Below, piece after piece: positions 10,198-22,749 of a stretch of 64,000 bases of DNA (within the stretch, counting starts at the first letter, position 1; each line of letters opens with the position of its first letter). The stretch lies in NCBI GenBank assembly GCA_008638375.1, contig CM018031.1:16730915-16794914 (forward strand), in the 5' to 3' direction. The position numbers and the translations under genes are program-made. Below the pieces are notes generated by a model, which saw only the letters and a list, made by a program, of their open reading frames with translations, ran no database searches and had not been told where the DNA came from. Origin of the DNA: Nyssa sinensis. Lineage: Eukaryota > Streptophyta > Magnoliopsida > Cornales > Nyssaceae.

Positions 10198-13100
10198 ATG
10201 TTAAAGACTCCAGTTCACCAGTCACAATCAGCAACTCAAAGCCTGGTTCCATGGCGCAATCCATTCATCTCCGGCATGGGCAACCCTTTGCTGCCCGTCC
10301 GGGGCAATCCGGTGTCCCGTAGAAAATACGAGAATGCTCGTGTTCGCTACGTTCCCAACAGCATTAAAGCCATAGCCATCCCGGGTATCGAGAAGGCTAC
10401 TACTGTTAAAGCTGTTGTTACCGTGAAACTAACAGTTGGTGGGATCTTCGCAAAACTTGGGTTGACCCAAGGGTTTGATGATTTAACTGATTTGTTTGGC
10501 AAATCACTTCAATTGGAGCTTGTTAGCGCAGAGCTTGATCATGGTGGGTATTGTTACTACTAAATAAACTCATATACATGTATACATACATATTTGCACA
10601 TATATATATGTATGTATTTTGTGGTATTAATCAACTATAATTTCTAGTTGTTACCTAGGAAAAGAATTAAATAAATTGAAAAAGACCATTCTTATCATAT
10701 GTCATTTTTTAATTCAATTTATTTTTTGTCATTTCATTCCAAATACCAAACGTGTTCTTAGAGACTGATTTGGACTCAAAAATTATAAATTCACTTTAAT
10801 TCCTGGACGAAGCCGTCGTAGATCTAATGTAATAACTGATTGAACTACCAATGTAAAGAATATAATTGTTTTTATAATGAAAAGAATATCTCCCATACCA
10901 CTAGGTAAAAATTCTCTCTAGGCTAGCTAATATGACTAGCTATATTGTGTAATAGTTAATTTCCTAATATAAAATTTGGATAGGGAATTTGACTAAGTAT
11001 CCTCTCTCTCTCTCTCTCTCCTTTTTTGTCAAGTAGGTAACTTTTCTTTTTATTTTTAAGTGGTGAAGTGTTAGTTAAAAGGTATAGCAGTGTTAGAGAT
11101 GGTTATTCAAAAAGTGGTCACCAGTTTAAATAAATAAGTACGAGTTTAAGAAAATTTAGCTAGTGACATAGAATATACTTTTTCACCTACTATTTTCTTT
11201 TATTTTAGCAACATTATTGTAAGCTCGATTTTATACGAGTCATGATTTTTTTTTTTATCATTAGATTGTATTGAAATTAGAAATAAAAGAATTAAAATAA
11301 ATAAAAATTAAATTCCTAAATTATTTAATAATTTTAAAATAATATTATTACAACCGTGATCTCTTAAGAGATAGTTCTTTTAATTCATTGAATGACCTAG
11401 ATATTAAATTTTCATTTTTTTTTCTTTATTTTTAAACAATCTAATAATTATGAACACTGTTACTGAAAATTCGGACCGTAAATAAAATATCATGCTTTTT
11501 GCTTGACTTTTAGAAATAGATCTTTTGTTATTTCAAAATTTGTTAAATCTTTTAACAAACATGGTGAGCTTATTATCTTGAAGCGATGCCACCGACTCAT
11601 TGCTAGAATTCTCTTTATCTTCTTCCTGATATGAGGCGAGTAAAGAGAGAGTATGTGTTATGTGAATTTTTTTATTTCACCCGGTTAATATTATTTGAGA
11701 CAATGCTTAGTTTTAAATCAGGTAAGAGAAATTTTATTGTACTTATCTACGTGTTATAATCTTAACGTGTCACATATATAATTATATAATTTTAACTGAA
11801 AAAATAAAAAATAAATAAAATTAAAAATTATATGTAAATTATATATGTAAAGAAATTTTTTCTACAAAATTTAGAGTGAGGTATAGTCTTTTTATTTATT
11901 TAACATCGGGTTATAACAACATCAGCTTTTTTTCTTAATATTTTTCTCCAAACTTGTTATTTTTGTTGTTTGTATCGATTGTAGAAGCCATTACAAACAT
12001 GGAATAAACATATATTTTTTTCAGAGACGGGAGTGGAGAAGAAACCAATAAAGGGGTATGTGCACCTGGTGAGCAATGACACGAGTGAGGCCAAGTATGA
12101 GGCCAGTTTTAGAATACCGGAGAGTTTCGGAGAGGTGGGAGCAGTCTTAGTAGAGAATGAGCATCACAAGGAGATGTACCTGGAGAACATGGTCCTCGAT
12201 GGCTTCTTGAACGGCCCTGTTAACATTACTTGTAATTCTTGGGTTCATTCCAAGTATGACAATCCTCAGAAGAGAGTCTTCTTCACCAACAAGGTCAGCT
12301 ACCCACGTCTTTCTCTCTCAGAAAATAATACATACACGTTATATGCATACACAGATATATATATATATATATATGTATATTGTAATAGAGAGAGACATTT
12401 GTGCATATTTTTACATACATTCTTGTTAAATTTCTTCCTGTTTATTTATTAAGTGGTAAAGTTTTGTAATTTCTCTGCCGGTGGATGTGAAAAATGATAA
12501 TTTTTTTTTTTTTTTTTTGCCATACAAGCCTCAGAACAGAACAATATTTTGAGATGTACTGCCTTTATTTAATTTTTTTATGTTAAAAAATTGTACTAAT
12601 GAGATTTATTTATTTATTTGTGTAAGTTGTAGAATTTTATAAAAACAGAAAACTATACAAAGAGGAAGGGGCATACCCCAGCAAAACAGAGCATGCCATA
12701 AAAGATGCAAATAAAAAAAATCTTTTAGTGATGCCCCATGCTTTGAGTGTATTCTTGCTAGGCATGCTCTGTTTGCAAAACTTCCAAAGAATGAAAGCAA
12801 ATTTGGGGACAGCTTGTTTTAGGCAAGCGATTTCATGCCAGTTAACAATAGGGTTGTGACCTCTCAATGCTTCCCAGGCAGAGGAAGAGGAGTATGCCCC
12901 ATTCTAGTTAGGATTCCACTGGGTTTGATCAGGAGCTGAGGGATTCTGGGGTTGAATTTTTTATGGTCTGTATGAGGTAGTAATGTGATGTTTAGATATG
13001 CATTTTCACAAGAAATGACAAGTATAAATGAGTTTTGTAACATATTTTCTTTTATTTTCTTGGAAAAAAGCTTTATTGATCAATTGATAAAATAGTAGTA

Positions 13101-14898
13101 CTGTAGTATAATTATAAATGAATAAATAAAATTTCTGAAATTTGAAGAATTTATTTACCAAAAATACTTTTTTTTTTCTGCTTTGTAATAAACTTTCTTT
13201 GTATATATAGTATCGGTATAACAATAGTCTTGAATCAAATAAACAAACCTTCTTTCAACTTTCGATCATTTTTTCTTATCTACCAAGTACCTATGAACAT
13301 AATTCATAAGCATCTTAATTTTTGGAAAATGCTTTGCACATAGAAATTTTATATAAAATTTTTAACCAAAAAGATGTGCTAGTGACATATTTTAAATTAA
13401 ATAAGATTTGATAACCTTTTGGTTTGAAATGATCAGAACTAAACATGCCATGGACCGTGTTCCTTTGAGGTGTATAAAACAAAATTGAAGATGGAAGTTA
13501 TTTATGGGTGTTGAGTGCAACAATTTGAAGTGGAGAAAACTAGTGCCACCATTTTCCTATATCTCAGCTTCTTGACTAATCTTGCATGTTTTTTTTTAAT
13601 GAAATAATTGCCTCTTTGTCAAAATTTTCAACTTTAAGGCAGTTAGTATGAGGATTGGCCTATATATTTTGTTATGAGAAGGATCTGGATGATTAAAAAT
13701 GGTGGTAGATGTGACAGTATGCTTACAACTCCTTTTGTGTTTCTGTGGAACAGTCATACTTACCATCTGAGACACCAAATGGGTTGATGAGACTAAGAGA
13801 GGATGAGCTTATAAATCTGAAAGGCGATGACCAAGGGGAGCGCAAGACCTCTGACAGGATTTATGATTATGATGTTTACAATGATCTTGGGCAGCCTGAC
13901 AATAGCGATGAATTGGCACGACCTGTACTTGGTGGCCAGGAGCACCCATACCCAAGACGTTGCAGAACAGGCCGCGAAAGGTGCAAGAAAGGTATGAAAT
14001 GTAGCGTAGATCTCTCTTCTTTCTCAAGCAAGGAAAGACTCATACTTTTTCAATAATGTAATATGTTTAGCTTCATAGATGATATTTCAAATTTCGCATC
14101 CATCATATTCTCTTAACAATGTAATATGTTTCAAAATAAGAATTACATGGTAGATAGATGAAACTGATTTCTAAATGATAATGGAACTCATCTAGTTATT
14201 TGAATTGTTTTTTGATTTTGAAATAATAAATCTAAGTAAGCACTCTTAACTTATTGTTGGTTAGTGCTCATACTGATATAGAAGATAGTGTTCATTCTAT
14301 TACTTCATTTTATGTGTAGAAAATTCTAGTCATTTCAGCTTCTAGTAACTACCGTGAAACAATAACTTATCCCAAAAAAAGTAAAACAATAATATCAATA
14401 ATATATAAGAAAAAAAAAACCAATGGACGTATAATTGAAGTGACAATAATATCTACCCTGGATAAGGATTATCATCTCATCTCCTCTGACAAATTTTATT
14501 TGGATATTTTGTGACTTATGGACAAAAGATTAAAGGTCATTGTTCAGTGTTAGACTATATATATATATATATATATGATTGTTTCACATTATGTAGGATA
14601 TAGTTATACATGTATCTAGTCCCTTTGTTATGGGACTCACAAGCAGTGACTAATGGCATTGCAATAAAAGCCTGAATTTGAAATTACTCAGAAACACACT
14701 TACACAATCAACACTTAAATCAGCTCTCCATATTTCTCACACGTTATGTAGGATATAGTTGTACATGCTTCTAGTCCATCTGTTTTGGGACTCACAAGCA
14801 GTGATTAATGGCAATATTGGAGAAATAAGATATGCAGTAACTCAACTGTGATACTAGCTAGTCAATAAAATAATGGGTCCTGTCTGATAGATCATCTA

Positions 14899-14942
<44 letters not shown>

Positions 14943-15393
14943 ATTTTGATAATATGATTATGTTATACACCTTAGATCATTATTTTGCTTTTAAGAATAG
15001 CAGGTCATTCAATTGATCATATGAACAAAAATTGCTGCCAATGTAGATCCATTGTCTGAGACAAGGGGTGGCCTCACCTTTTATGTGCCAAGGGATGAAG
15101 CCTTCTCAGAGGTGAAGGAGCTAACATTCGCTGGAAATGCACTATACTCAGTGTTGCATGCCGTGGTACCATCGCTAGAGACAGCGCTTGTCGACAGCAA
15201 CCTTGGATTTCCATACTTCACAGCCATAGATTCGTTGTTTAATGAAGGGGTAAATCTGCCTCCACTTAATAAAAATGGCTTTCTCAGAGATCTCCTACCG
15301 AGGATTGTGAAGTTTGTTAATGATACTAAGCAAGATATCCTGCGTTTTGAGACCCCAGAATTGATTGACAGTAAGAAAAACATCTCTCTCTCC

Positions 15394-15427
<34 letters not shown>

Positions 15428-18400
15428 GTATGTATATATCTATTTCTTTATCTATCTAATGATTTTTCTTCCTATTGCAGGAGATAAATTTTCTTGGTTT
15501 AGGGACGAGGAATTCTCTCGACAAACTCTTGCTGGTCTGAACCCATATGGCATAAAGTTGGTCACGGTATGAGACACACACACACTTTCAATTAAATGTA
15601 TATCATAAAATGAATTGTAAGTAAACAATGATAGAAAGCGTTGCGAGCTCTACTAAGCTTCTGATCAAGTTCAGTAACTGTTACAGTAGGAATTTCATTA
15701 TAAAAAGATAAATCTATTTTTCCTTCTTCCTTTTGGGGGTAAGAAAATTTTATAGAAACTGGAACAAAATACAATATAAGATGCCCATATACACAGTAAA
15801 GTTAATTTCCAAGAAAAATTTCCTTTCATCTATAATCCCACACCAAATTGGAAATCTTAAGTTTCCTGCAAATAGACTTTGTCTCTTGTTCTGGTGAATC
15901 TCCATCAGGATTAAAAGGTAAACTCACAAACAAAATATCGCAAGTTTACGTTTATCTATCGCAATTTCCAACCATCACCAAAACAATATGGGTTGCTTAA
16001 CATGATAACATGATTGATTACTTTGAAATTCAAAATCAACAAGTATAAACTATATCTATTTTAATCAGTGTGGAGTTTAACTCTCTTTTTCTTCTCTTTT
16101 CTTCCCATTAAGTATACCGAAAAATAAGGGACATATATTCAGAAATATCTTGTAGAATTTTAACAGACATATATTCAGAATTATTGTCATTCTGTCCTTC
16201 ATATGGAAAAGTGGAGTGACCCAGGATTGATCAACAAATGTGGAACTGAAGGAATACAATAAATCATGCAGGAATGGCCATTGAAAAGCAATCTCGACCC
16301 TGAGATTTACGGCCCACCTGAATCAGCAATCACCAAAGAGGTGATTGAGCAAGAGATCAGAGGGTTTATGACCCTTGAAGAGGTAATGGAAATACCGTTA
16401 ATTATTTTGAAGTTCATGATCATATTTCTTTATTTTCGCATCTAAAAGTTGATGTGGTAAATATGGGTACATGCAGGCCTTAAAACAAAAGAAACTGTTC
16501 GTCCTAGATTATCATGATCTGCTCTTACCATATGTAAGCAAAGTAAGAGAGCTTAAATTGACAACACTTTATGGATCTAGAACACTATTCTTCCTCACAC
16601 CTGATGGTACATTGAGGCCACTAGCCATTGAGCTAACTCGGCCACCAGCAAATGGGAAGCCACAGTGGAAGCAAGTGTTCACGCCCACTTGGGAGGCCAC
16701 GGGCTGCTGGCTTTGGAAACTTGCTAAAGCTCATGTCCTTGCTCATGATTCTGGCATTCACCAGCTTGTTAGTCACTGGTAGGCTCTATTTTCCTTTTAC
16801 TACATTTCTTCATTGTTGCTCAACATGGGCTTACTCTGTTCTTGGACTGCCTAAGTTCTGAAATTTTATATGGAAAATATGGGAATCATACAGATTTCTC
16901 TTACAAAATGGTATAGTTGGGAGCAGAATGCAATAAATTCCATAAGCCCTTTCATTGGCTTTACACCCCTTGTAGTTTGGACAACATTCTGATTCTAAAT
17001 TTAAATTAGCAAAGAAAATTTCACAATTCATATTAATGTGATGGTCTACATGTGACTATATATTATTTCATGTTTCTTAGTCATTTTGGTAAATATTATT
17101 ATACATGATTTATGCTAAATATCAATATCATACGAACTCTCAGCAATATAAATGTTATGATCCAACTCCTGATCAGATTGATTCATTATCAATTCAAATC
17201 CTGTGCATTATTTAATGCATTGGGATTGATCCCTTCAAATGGGAATTGCTTAATTTGTGTGCTTTCATTATTAGGTGCAGGACTTGTTACCGCAGCAGCA
17301 CCATATAAGTGTTGTCTAGCTTTACCAGTTACATTAACATGGGACTTGCTTTATTCACTTTTGCAGGCTGAGAACTCACTGTTGCGTAGAGCCTTACATA
17401 ATTGCAAGCAATCGGCAACTTAGTGCAATGCATCCCATTTATAGACTATTACACCCTCATTTCCGCTACACAATGGAGATCAACGCTTTGGCTCGGCAAC
17501 AACTCATTAATGCAGGAGGGATCATTGAATCATCGTTCTCACCTGACAAATATTCATTGGAGCTTAGCTCTGTTGCTTACGACCAGCTGTGGCAATTTGA
17601 CTTGCAGGCACTGCCAGCAGATCTAATTAGCAGGTAAATTATTTTTCAGCCCAAAAAAACTAAAACAAATACTTGGTCACCTATCATGCCATTATTAAGG
17701 TCTTGTATATATTAGTCTCATGTCATCAAAAGAATCTTTTATTAATACTTCAAATTTGCTAATTGCTAGAGGAATGGCTGTGGAGGATCCAACTGCTCCG
17801 AATGGCTTAAAGTTAACGATTGAAGACTACCCTTTTGCCAATGACGGTCTTCTCCTTTGGGATGCCATTAAACAATGGGTTACTGACTATGTCAACCAAT
17901 ACTACCCAAGTGAAAGCACAGTACAGTCTGACCAAGAACTCCAAGCATGGTGGACAGAAATTCGAACAGTAGGCCACGGGGACAAAAAGGACGAACCGTG
18001 GTGGCCAAAACTCCAAAACCCCGAAGACCTGATTGGAATTCTCACAAATATTATATGGGTAACATCTGGTCACCATGCAGCAGTGAACTTTGGTCAATAT
18101 ACTTTTGCAGGTTATTTCCCAAATAGGCCTACCATTACTAGGAAGAACATGCCAAATGAAGACCCAACTGAAGAAGAATGGAAGTTTTTCTTAGAGAAGC
18201 CTGAGGTTGCTCTCTTGATGTCCTTCCCTTCGCAAATTCAAGCTACAAAAGTTATGGCCGTTTTGGATGTGTTATCTAGTCATTCTCCGGATGAGGAGTA
18301 TCTCGGCCAGGTGATGGAGCCTTCTTGGGCTGAAAATCCAAATATAAAGGCAGCCTTTGAACGGTTTAGCGGGGAGTTGAAGAAGCTTGAAGGGATCATT

Positions 18401-18529
18401 GATGCTAGGAATCTAGACGTGAATTTGAAAAACAGAACTGGAGCTGGGGTGGTGCCATATGAACTTTTGAAGCCAGTTTCAGAATCTGGAGTGACCGGAA
18501 AGGGAGTTCCATACAGCATCTCCATTTGA
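10198..18529 (+). CDS. Chloroplast-type 13-lipoxygenase (LOX), nine exons, 900 aa
   Basis: Linoleate 13S-lipoxygenase adds O2 to linolenic/linoleic acid, the first step toward jasmonates and C6 volatiles. Exons: 10198-10543, 12025-12293, 13754-13991, 15047-15370, 15481-15566, 16272-16382, 16477-16778, 17367-17633, 17770-18529. All introns are GT-AG, and the exons total 2703 nt in one open frame. Residues 1 to about 55 resemble a plastid transit peptide (Ser/Arg/Asn-rich, few acidic residues). A PLAT/LH2 domain follows to about 215, then the catalytic domain. Iron ligands by family alignment are His553, His558, His750, Asn754 and C-terminal Ile900 (ending SISI). Ser615-Phe616 fits 13-LOX rather than the Thr-Val of 9-LOXs, and Ala601 at the Coffa site fits S stereochemistry. 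Length matches plastid LOX2-type enzymes. The ATG lies 71 bp after the TATA box. The gene appears intact; the exact LOX isoform is not assigned. Confidence 0.96.
12637..12960 (-). pseudogene. LINE reverse-transcriptase C-terminal (zf-RVT-like) fragment, antisense in LOX intron 2
   Basis: The minus strand encodes a 76-residue frame (12637-12867) with the pattern [18 protein letters not shown] followed by a 'PSKNTL..WGI' phrase. This is the signature of the zinc-binding region found after the reverse transcriptase of plant non-LTR retrotransposons. No reverse transcriptase core is present, so it is a short dead 3' remnant. It lies inside the 1460-bp intron between exons 2 and 3, opposite to LOX transcription, and does not touch the splice sites. 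Confidence 0.65.
14583..14815 (+). repeat. Direct repeat of about 80 bp in LOX intron 3
   Basis: The segments at about 14583-14661 and 14735-14813 share 'ttatgtaggatatagtt', 'gggactcacaagcagtga' and 'taatggca', with a few substitutions, 154 bp apart. It is probably an intronic segmental duplication or a repeat end. A clean (AG)n microsatellite follows at 14902-14939. Confidence 0.75.
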
Positions 18530-19520
18530 AGATCAGAAAATATCCAGAGTGAAATTTGGGACCCTCTAATAATTGAGATGCTATGTAGCATGACAACTTT
18601 GATAGAATAAGGATGAATTTCAGTTCATCATTTGCACCTCCTTTTTTTTTTTTTTTCCTGAGGCTAAATAAAGTATCTTTGGGCTTGAATCTTCTCTTGT
18701 TATGGTTGTGGTTGTACTTGTTAGATAAGTGGTTTTTGAAATCAGATTCATATTGATTCAGAGAATGACTTTGCTCCAACATTACTAAATCCGGCCAAAC
18801 AATACTTTAAATCGTTTAGTTAATGTGGTTAAATGAAATGGTGGCATAGGATAAAAATGTAGTATACAAATTTAGAAAGTATAGCATATTTATTTATTAG
18901 AAAGAAAAACATGTTGGGTGGGGTTCAACGGATTTACCCAACCCGCCTATTAATTGGATTGGGTCGGTCGAGTCGGGTTACCATGTTTTGACCAGTCACC
19001 CGAAATGACCAGCACAAAACCCGCTCATTTGTAAGGTCTGTATGAAATTGTTCTTATGATCATCTTATTGTAATAGGGAATTAGATCCTCTCGGTACCAA
19101 GAAAAAAGAGAGGAGGTGTTGAGAAATTGAAATCAAAATCTCAAGTTTTGACATGGACATTGTGACCTAGAACAAGTGGTGCATCTTTCATGGCCTAATA
19201 CAAGCCGAGGCAATGCAAAAATGGACAATATGTGAGTTTTTATTTTTATTTTTGACCCTGTTTTTAGAATATTTTGGTTTTCTAATTTTATTTAGATTAG
19301 TGTTAGTAGTTTATTAATAGGATTAATAGAAGAAATTAATAGTTTCTTATTCGGTTTAATAATCTTTTGACTCATTAAATATGATGTAAATAATTTTTTA
19401 TTATTCAACTGTATCAATAATATTAGAGAATTTTTCTCTTATTGGATGAGTAATCCCTATTTCACTTGATTTTAAAAAAATTTGACGTATTTAATTTCTT
19501 TCACATTTTCGTATTATGTC
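18526..19520 (+). repeat. LOX 3' flank, reference copy (C1) of a duplicated segment
   Basis: The blocks 18526-18680, 18685-18810, 18800-19070, 19090-19200 and 19215-19520 each have a diverged counterpart further right (45553-45690, 46603-46720, 62735-63000, 63930-64000 and 45100-45480). Here they are contiguous, so this copy shows the arrangement before transposons split the others. A stretch rich in 'gggttgggtc' motifs (18912-19030) looks like an old repeat end. No coding was found. Confidence 0.75.
18530..18680 (+). terminator. LOX 3' UTR with poly(A) signal
   Basis: The 3' UTR begins after the TGA at 18527-18529. AATAAA lies at 18667-18672 after a T-rich tract (18643-18656). The segment has a clear duplicate at 45553-45690. 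Confidence 0.65.
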
Positions 19521-19790
19521 ACATTTGTGATCTTGAAGGTAATTAACTCAAATTGTAACAAATTCACAAAAAATAAAATTGATGGAATGGAAGTTATCAA
19601 CAAGTTGGAATACAACAACAAAAAGAAAAAAAATTCTCTAAGAAAACTTGAAATTGTAATATTGTTGAAAAACAGATCTGTTGTAGGGCTTACAGGCCTA
19701 TTCATAATAGAATTTTGACTAATTTAGAGTTTTTAAACTATTCTGAGACAAATGAAATCAAAATGATTTTTTTTTATTATCTAAAGTTAT

Positions 19791-20237
19791 TGATAAATTG
19801 GTTACCATATCCAAAATGCGACACATGTCTATAATGACCTCTTCCAGGTACAAATTTTAAGAGGATGATTTCATCAAAACCGGACTTGGAGGGTTCAGTG
19901 GTAAGGGGTTCTGAACTAGTCACTGCCTTTCATAGGCTACCGACCTCAGAATAAGGAAACATAATTCAATATGGAAACTACTATCTATGAATATCTTCAA
20001 ATCTCTACTTTCATGGTTCTTAATCCTACTCAACTTGGAAGATCTACACCTTATAAATAAAGTAGTAAGATATGCTTTCAATTCATGTTCAATTATTCTC
20101 TTAAATTGTTGTCTTTATTCTTTACTAATTTTATCATCGGAGCAACTACCACCAAAGCCTGCCCAGTGACCCTCTGACCTTGAGTTCTTGATTGGAACTT
20201 GGGAAGAAAGTTTTCAGATCAGAAAAGTGCAACATCA
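19791..20237 (+). repeat. Tat-1 5' LTR
   Basis: It runs from TGATAAATTGG to GTGCAACATCA. The 3' LTR (41662-41967) matches over 'catggagggttcagt', 'tcaattcatgttcaatt' and 'tttatcatc-gag', but lacks about 150 bp present here. This copy lacks about 9 bp at its start. It holds a possible TATA box (ttataaataaag near 20051). Confidence 0.85.
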
Positions 20238-20238
20238 G

Positions 20239-20258
20239 TTTGGCACCGTTTATGAGAA
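20239..20258 (+). promoter_or_regulatory. Tat-1 primer-binding site
   Basis: TTTGGCACCGTTTATGAG follows the LTR end after one base. It is a diverged form of TTTGGCGCCGTCTGTGGG, which sits at the same place in Tat-2. Confidence 0.75.
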
Positions 20259-20317
20259 CGACGATTGTTCTCATTATTTTTCATCAAAAAACCTATTCTC
20301 TTTTCTAAAAAGAACTA

Positions 20318-22010
20318 ATGGCCCCAAACCTTCATCCTAGAAGGAATCCTCAAAACTCTCAAAACCCTCAAAATCAGCCTGCTAGGAAAGGAAGGGGACA
20401 AACACCTGTTCGTCTACAAGAGTAACTTAATCGGATTCAACGATAATTCGATCAGATGTAGGAACAACTCATGACTATATCACAGGCTTTGGCTTTACTA
20501 GTTCAGAACCAGCAGAACAATCCTCAGCCTCCCACTAACGCTGTTCATGGAGGACCTCAGCCTCCTGCCACCACCACGGGTCGAGGACCCCATAATAAGG
20601 AGGTGCCCAACGCGCAGCTAGTACACCCCTATGGTACTGTCCATATGGGGACCAATCCCCAATCGTCAACGACTATGGGGAGAGGAATACTGACGTTCCA
20701 CATTGCCATCCATTACTAGAGCAGGACGAGAATACTAATTTCAACAGTCTCTGGAGCTAATCTAGTGCAACAAGGTCTTCAACCTCCCGAGGTCTTACGT
20801 CCACTAGTCTTGGGAAAGTAGTACCCTATTATTGCTACTAGACAAATTCCTCCCGTGAATCTAGGACCCGAAAGCATGGGACAAGACCAATAACAGGTGC
20901 CAACTGCACAACATAACCTACCTAGGGCCCCTCCGAGGATAGATGAGATAGTGGACTTTCAAGATCAAAGGATCTCAACCAAGGTGTTCCAAGTCCCTTT
21001 AGAACAAGACGAGCTAAGTAAACTGCTTGATAGGTTTTCCATACCATTCACCTATGCCATAATAATAGAGGAACAACCCAAGAAATTCATTTTCACAAAA
21101 TTCACTCCTTATGACGGGTCTAAGGACCTTGAGGACCACTTATCTAATTATCAGCATACAATAGCCCTGCACGGGGCTACCAATGCCTTTAAGTATCAAA
21201 CTTTTGTGACCAGCCTGAAGGGTACCACCCTTAAATAGTTTCACAACCTTCCCCAGAAATTGGTCAGCAACTTTTATGAACTCAACATGTTATTCCTTAG
21301 CCTCTTTTAAACAAGTAGGAAGTTAAGAAAATAGCTAGAGTTCTTACTGACAAGTAAGCAAATGGAGAATCACTGCGGGAGTACATAACTCGTTTCAATA
21401 CTGAACTCAGTGGTTGTCCTCACGTCAAGCATTAGTCTTGGACTCTTTCAAGATTCTTTGACCAAGAATCCCCTTACCGATATGACAACACTCATGGACA
21501 GAGTATGGAAGTATATTAATCTTAAAAATACGAAAGCCTCATTTTGGAAAGCCAAAGAGCAAGCTTGAAAGGACGAACATGTTTAGAAGAGGGATAATAG
21601 CGCCAAAAAAAAGAGAACCAAGAGTCTCGACAAGAGAACGGCATCAAGAGCCTAGAATAACTCGGGCTCTAGAAGGTATGAAACTTATACACCGTTAAAT
21701 GCCTCTTTCACCTATATACTCCAAGAGGTTCGTAAAAGCTTGAGGTGGCTAGAACCACTGAAAAGCCACTCTGACTCAAGAAATCGAAACAAGTACTGTG
21801 ATTTTCATAAAGAGCAAGGGCACACCACTGAGGAGTGCAGAGCTCTGAAGTAGGAGACAGAGCACCTCATCAGAAGGGGGCGACTGAGAGAAGTCGTTCG
21901 CCAGGATAGTAAACAGAATCACAGGGACGAGAGACCTCTTTAAAGAAGGCCAGAGCAGAGGCCCGAGCAGAGGAAAGTTCAGAATGATCAACAGCAACAA
22001 AATAATCAAT
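20318..22010 (+). pseudogene. Tat-1 gag, degenerate
   Basis: The ATG at 20318 starts a Gln/Asn/Pro-rich N-terminus like that of Tat-2. The retrotransposon gag domain is recognisable around 20930-21300 ('KFIFTKFTPYDGS' then 'YQHTIALHGA'). The zinc-knuckle-like 'CDFHKEQGHTTEEC' (about 21790-21835) is intact here. At least ten in-frame stops and several frame changes interrupt it. It would form the virus-like particle shell if intact. Confidence 0.75.
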
Positions 22011-22014
22011 AGGT

Positions 22015-22590
22015 TATCTTCGTGCTCTATTCTGACAATGCAATGGCAGGATTGTCTAACCGAGCTAGAAAAAGATATGCTTGGGAAGTAGGGGCAGAGC
22101 CCCACGTCATTCAGATCTTGGCCATTGTGAAAAAGATGAAGTTAGAACCTCAAATCTAGTTCTCTGAACTGGACCTCATTAGAATACACTGTCCCCGTAG
22201 CGATGCTCTTGTCATCTCACTTAAAATTGTTAACTTTGAAATTAGAAGGGTTCTCATTGACATTAAGAGCTCTACCAATGTATTATTCTACAAACCCTTC
22301 AAACACATGAAGCTCGACTCCAAGAATATCAGAGCTACTATTGTAGTAATGACAGGATTCAATGGGAACCTCAACTTTCTAATGGGTAGAATTGATCTAC
22401 CGACCACGATATGAGAAAGAGATGACCAGAAGACCCTGATCTTTAAATTCATGGTCATTATTGGGAGGGGCAGTTACTTCAAGCCTCCATCAGTGCCTTA
22501 AATATATCTATAGAGATAAAGTTCTCACCATTAAGGGCTATTAGCCCGCTGCTCGGGAGTGCCATGCCCTCGTTCTCAAAGAAAGACCTT
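22015..22590 (+). pseudogene. Tat-1 retropepsin-like protease, degenerate
   Basis: The translation parallels the Tat-2 protease through 'KRYAWE', 'HCPRSDALVISLKIVNFEIRR' split by stops, and 'GRIDLPTT'. The catalytic Asp-Thr-Gly has decayed to Asp-Ile-Lys (about 22259-22267), so it cannot be active. Confidence 0.65.
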
Positions 22591-22749
22591 CTAAAAAGTA
22601 ATTACAGTATCCTCATAAGGAGAAAGACTTTCCCTCTCCAGAACTTGAAGAGGCCGAGGAATGTCCTTCTGAGATAGATGAACCCCTGAGTCCAAGAGGA
22701 AGGGAAAATATTGTAAAACCAATAGAGGAACCCATCAAAGTACTCGTTG

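Noticed and set aside
10198..10563. LOX exon 1 read through as a stand-alone 121-residue protein
   Set aside because: The frame continues only into intron 1. The donor after 10543 joins in phase to exon 2 and restores the conserved LOX sequence.
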